The translations under genes were made by a program, and so were the position numbers. The notes beneath the pieces were generated by a model. That model did not search any database, was not told the DNA's origin, and worked only from the letters and a program-made list of their open reading frames with translations. Below, in pieces: positions 5,534 through 8,169 of a stretch of DNA of 8,169 nt; within the stretch, counting starts at the first letter, position 1, and each line of letters starts with the position of its first letter. The stretch is from Elusimicrobiota bacterium (GTDB lineage: Bacteria; Elusimicrobiota; Elusimicrobia; Elusimicrobiales; Elusimicrobiaceae): contig JAEXBW010000013.1 in NCBI GenBank assembly GCA_023393825.1, positions 1 to 8,169 of the forward strand. The letters are read 5' to 3'.

Positions 5534-7405
5534 ATGTTTATTTCCCCTAAAAACAAGGTTTTGCCGTGTTTAATTTTTGCCGCGTGCGCATTATCTCTGC
5601 TTGCCGCCGCTTCGCGCACGGCGCGCGCAGCTTTGCCGCAGTTTATGGGCGGCAGCGGTGTTGGTGTAAGCGGGCAAAAAGCTAACCTTGACGGCACTTA
5701 TCCCACTTTTTGGGATAACCTTATGAAGCAGCAATCCTATTACAATCTTGCGCAAGGCATGTCGGAAATGAACGCGCTAAAATATAAAGAAGCCGCGCAA
5801 ACTTTCGGCAAAGCTGTTGTAAAAAATCCGCAGGAGCCGTACCCGCACATTTTCCTGGGTATTGCGCTTTACTGGCAAGGTCAGGTGGACCCTGCAATGG
5901 CGGAATACCGCGCCGCCTTAGAACTGGACCCAAAAAATGCGGAAGCCCTGCAACTTTTAGGCATAGCCTATGCTTGGAAGGGCGATATAAAATCCGCCTT
6001 GGATAATTTTAAGCAAGCGATAGATATAAACCCAAACCGCCCCGATACTCAAATGAATTTAGGCTCTACTTATGCCGCGCTCGGCAATTTAGATGATGCT
6101 CTTTATCACTTCCGCCGCGCGGTGGAGTTAGACGACAGGCACCCGCTTTATCAATATCAGCTTGCTTCCCTTTACGAAGTTATGGGCCGCGATGATATGG
6201 CGCAGGACGCCTTTAAAAAAGCCATAAGGCTTTATCCCTCTTACGAGGAAGCTATGCTGGCCCTTGCCGTTTTGTACGAAAAAATGGGCAGTAATAACCT
6301 TGCGGAATTTAACTATAAAAAAGCTTTAAAACTTAAACCGGGCGACAGCGTTGCCCGCCTGCGCTTGGCAAATTTGCTTATAAAAAATGACCGCAAAAAA
6401 GAAGCTATGGAAATTTTAGATAAAGCCTTTTTTATATCGCCGTTGTCGGAGGAAGGCCTTGCACTTTCCATAGCCTATACTGGCGGCGCTGCCTCTGCCT
6501 CCGCTGGCGGCGCGCAGCAGTCCGAGCAACAATCTGCGCAGCCCAATAAACAGTTGGAGCAATTTAAACACAGGGTTCAAAAAATACCATCTTCAAAGCA
6601 AATGGTTATAGAGGTGGAAGTTTCCTTTGAACCCAAAACCGCGTCCGCCGCCCCGCAAAAACCCGCGCCTGTCAAAACTGCGCAGATAACGGAAAACGGA
6701 ACAAAAAATAAAAAAGCTAAAAAATCTGCGCAAACAAAGCCGTCAAAAAAATCAAAATCAGCCCTTGCTTCCGCCGTGGAAGCACAAGATAAGCAGGATG
6801 CGACATCTACATTCACCCGCGCCTTTGCCGTCAACGATACCACGCCCGAGGGCCGCGCGGAACAGCTTAACAAAATTTTTGAAGGTCTTAATAATGTCCT
6901 TACGGAAGGCGGCAAACAGTATAATGTAAAAATGTCCCTGCGTGCGCGCGCCAAGGCGGAGCCTGCGGGCCTGTTTGATAAAACGCCCGTCAATAATAAC
7001 CCAACCAACAGTATGGGTGGCAATTCCAAGGCGGGCTACAATCCGTATATGGTTGGCAACGATATGGGCTTGTGGGTTGCGGGCAAAGGCTGGATGAAAT
7101 ATATAGAAGATGTCTTTGAGGAAATTACCTCCCGCGCGGAAAGCGGCAACGGGGAGGACCTTATGATTGAAGGCCTTGCCTATATGACTTTTGGCCGAGG
7201 GCAGGAAGCTTTGGAAAGCTTTTCAAAGGCGCAGCAGGCCTTTGGCAATAATAAAGATTTACAAGTTATAAGCGGGCTTGCAAAGGGTACGGCATTTGTA
7301 ATATTGGGCGATGATAACAGTGCGCTAAACGAATATAAAGCCGTGCTTGCCATAAGCCCCAAAAATAAAACAGCTTTAAATAACATAGAAGTCTTAACAC
7401 AATAA
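5534..7405 (+). CDS. Exported TPR-repeat protein with Lys-rich linker
   Basis: This 623-aa protein has a signal peptide: K7 and K9, a hydrophobic core at about 10-26, and a likely signal peptidase I site after T-A-R-A (32/33). The mature protein is therefore periplasmic or outer-membrane-associated. Seven contiguous TPRs lie in strict 34-residue register at 69-102, 103-136, 137-170, 171-204, 205-238, 239-272 and 273-306. Typical residues such as G-x-A-Y and the repeat-ending P-N or P-K are visible. TPR arrays bind protein partners and scaffold complexes. Residues 313-345 are Ala/Ser/Gln-rich, a strand-like piece lies at 357-367, and a basic linker at about 368-418 is very Lys-rich. An alpha/beta-like segment (436-475) follows, and a second TPR pair lies at about 541-612. 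An in-frame TAA at 5525-5527 makes ATG 5534 the first possible start, although it has no Shine-Dalgarno. The next gene begins 12 nt after the stop, so the two are likely cotranscribed. The specific partner is unknown. Confidence 0.9.
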   Translation: MFISPKNKVLPCLIFAACALSLLAAASRTARAALPQFMGGSGVGVSGQKANLDGTYPTFWDNLMKQQSYYNLAQGMSEMNALKYKEAAQTFGKAVVKNPQEPYPHIFLGIALYWQGQVDPAMAEYRAALELDPKNAEALQLLGIAYAWKGDIKSALDNFKQAIDINPNRPDTQMNLGSTYAALGNLDDALYHFRRAVELDDRHPLYQYQLASLYEVMGRDDMAQDAFKKAIRLYPSYEEAMLALAVLYEKMGSNNLAEFNYKKALKLKPGDSVARLRLANLLIKNDRKKEAMEILDKAFFISPLSEEGLALSIAYTGGAASASAGGAQQSEQQSAQPNKQLEQFKHRVQKIPSSKQMVIEVEVSFEPKTASAAPQKPAPVKTAQITENGTKNKKAKKSAQTKPSKKSKSALASAVEAQDKQDATSTFTRAFAVNDTTPEGRAEQLNKIFEGLNNVLTEGGKQYNVKMSLRARAKAEPAGLFDKTPVNNNPTNSMGGNSKAGYNPYMVGNDMGLWVAGKGWMKYIEDVFEEITSRAESGNGEDLMIEGLAYMTFGRGQEALESFSKAQQAFGNNKDLQVISGLAKGTAFVILGDDNSALNEYKAVLAISPKNKTALNNIEVLTQ

Positions 7406-7417
7406 CAGGATGAATAT

Positions 7418-8169
7418 ATGCAAAAATACGGTCAGCATTTTTTGGTAAACAAAGGAATAATAAGCAAAATAACGCAGGCGGTTGTAGATAACGCGCAGGG
7501 CGAAATTGTGGAAATCGGCCCAGGTAAAGGCGCGCTTACAAACGCTCTTTTGGAAAACGGCATAAACAATTTTACCGCCGTGGAAATTGATAAAGAAATG
7601 TCGGATTATCTTAAACAAAATTTACCCTCCTACGCGCAGGTAAATATTATTGAAGGCAATTTTTTGACTGTTCCCACCTCCGCTTTGCCGCAGGGCGATA
7701 AAACCTTTGTAAGCAATCTTCCCTATATAGATGCGGCCGATATTCTGCTTAAAGTTTTGGATACGGAAGGTTTTAAAGCGGCGGTTTTTATGTTCCAGCG
7801 CGAACAAGCCCAGCGCCTTTCCGCCAAAGAGGAAAACAAGCAATACGGCCCGCTTTCCGTTATCTTTCAGGCATTTGCGCAGGCGTCTTCCGTCTGCAGG
7901 GTAAGCCCCGGCAGTTTTAATCCTCCGCCGAAAGTGGATAGCGAAGTGCTTTTAATAACGCCTAAGGACGGCGGCTTATTTAAAGATGCCGCGCATAAAA
8001 ATAATTTTAAAGTTTTGGTTAAAGCGGTGTTTGCGTACAGACGTAAAACCGTGCTTAACGCATTAAGCGAAACTTACCGCAAACATAAAGATAATATTAT
8101 CCCCGTGCTTGCCAAAAGCGGCATAAAAGTTTCCGCCCGCGCGGAGGAACTTAACTACCGCAAATATGC
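7418..8169 (+). CDS. rsmA: 16S rRNA (adenine1518/1519-N6)-dimethyltransferase RsmA/KsgA, 3' end outside window
   Basis: RsmA uses S-adenosylmethionine to dimethylate two adjacent adenines in the 3' terminal hairpin of 16S rRNA, a late step in 30S subunit maturation in the cytoplasm. The 250 codons seen show the family signatures in order: GQHFL (5-9), the SAM-binding loop EIGPGKG (32-38), AVEID (54-58), catalytic motif NLPY (100-103), then the C-terminal hallmarks F-Q-R-E-Q-A-Q-R-L, YGPLSV, FNPPPKVDSEV and RRKTVLNAL. Family members are usually about 260-280 aa, so little is missing. The ATG is preceded by AGGA (7407-7410) at 7 nt. It begins close to the GQHFL motif, without the N-terminal extension of E. 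coli KsgA. Two positions are unusual. N81 (EGNFLT) stands where most relatives have an Asp contacting the SAM adenine, and NLPY is followed by IDAAD rather than the common YIST-type residues. The gene lies 12 nt after the TPR gene and is probably in the same transcript. Confidence 0.95.
   Translation, partial: MQKYGQHFLVNKGIISKITQAVVDNAQGEIVEIGPGKGALTNALLENGINNFTAVEIDKEMSDYLKQNLPSYAQVNIIEGNFLTVPTSALPQGDKTFVSNLPYIDAADILLKVLDTEGFKAAVFMFQREQAQRLSAKEENKQYGPLSVIFQAFAQASSVCRVSPGSFNPPPKVDSEVLLITPKDGGLFKDAAHKNNFKVLVKAVFAYRRKTVLNALSETYRKHKDNIIPVLAKSGIKVSARAEELNYRKY

Noticed and set aside
5567..5588. Lipobox-like F-A-A-C (Cys18) in the TPR protein, suggesting a lipoprotein
   Set aside because: The -3 residue is Phe, the Cys lies inside the hydrophobic core, and a better signal peptidase I site (ARA before Ala33) follows.
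6577..7029. 150-codon open frame on the minus strand
   Set aside because: It lies wholly inside the well-supported TPR gene, opposite its Lys/Ala-rich linker, where biased codons keep the antisense frame open. It has no plausible ribosome-binding site or recognisable domain.
7410..7412. ATG at 7410 as an alternative rsmA start
   Set aside because: It is out of frame with the RsmA motifs and overlaps the likely AGGA ribosome-binding site for the ATG at 7418.

Overview
The window reads entirely on the + strand and holds five genes in two transcription blocks. The DNA has a moderate, uneven base composition. A signal peptide, single-pass inner-membrane anchors and an OmpA-like peptidoglycan-binding fold together suggest a diderm (Gram-negative type) bacterium. 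The lysine/alanine/glycine-heavy, AT-leaning style with TPR-rich proteins reminds me of Elusimicrobiota, but nothing here proves the phylum and that name is only a guess. I see no tRNA, rRNA, CRISPR array, transposase or phage gene.

Block 1 (1-5448) appears to be a membrane-associated operon. It starts with the 3' end of a Gln/Ala-rich protein (1-300). After 17 nt comes a 482-aa protein with one N-terminal membrane segment and ten cysteines confined to its C-terminal third (318-1766). After 65 nt and a very good Shine-Dalgarno comes a 1188-aa protein (1832-5398). It has a basic cytoplasmic N-terminus, one membrane segment, a long Gly/Ala/Ser-rich linker, a tryptophan cluster, a large Cys-rich region with no family I can name, and a divergent OmpA-like C-terminal domain. 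A strong intrinsic terminator (5421-5448) closes the block. Taken together these look like parts of an undescribed trans-envelope assembly anchored in the inner membrane and touching peptidoglycan. That role is inferred from architecture alone.

Block 2 (5449-8169) begins with a short intergenic region containing an imperfect direct repeat and a perfect extended -10 promoter (TGCTATAAT). The promoter sits so close to the next ATG that the transcript is predicted to be leaderless. The first gene encodes an exported 623-aa TPR protein (5534-7405) with seven contiguous TPRs, a Lys-rich linker and a second TPR pair at the C-terminus. Twelve nt downstream is rsmA/ksgA, the 16S rRNA dimethyladenosine transferase. 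It runs off the window's right edge probably only a few residues to a few tens of residues before its natural end.

The most noteworthy items are the large OmpA-like protein with a cysteine-bearing insertion between its two peptidoglycan-contact residues, its Cys-rich single-pass neighbour, and the leaderless promoter with its upstream repeat.
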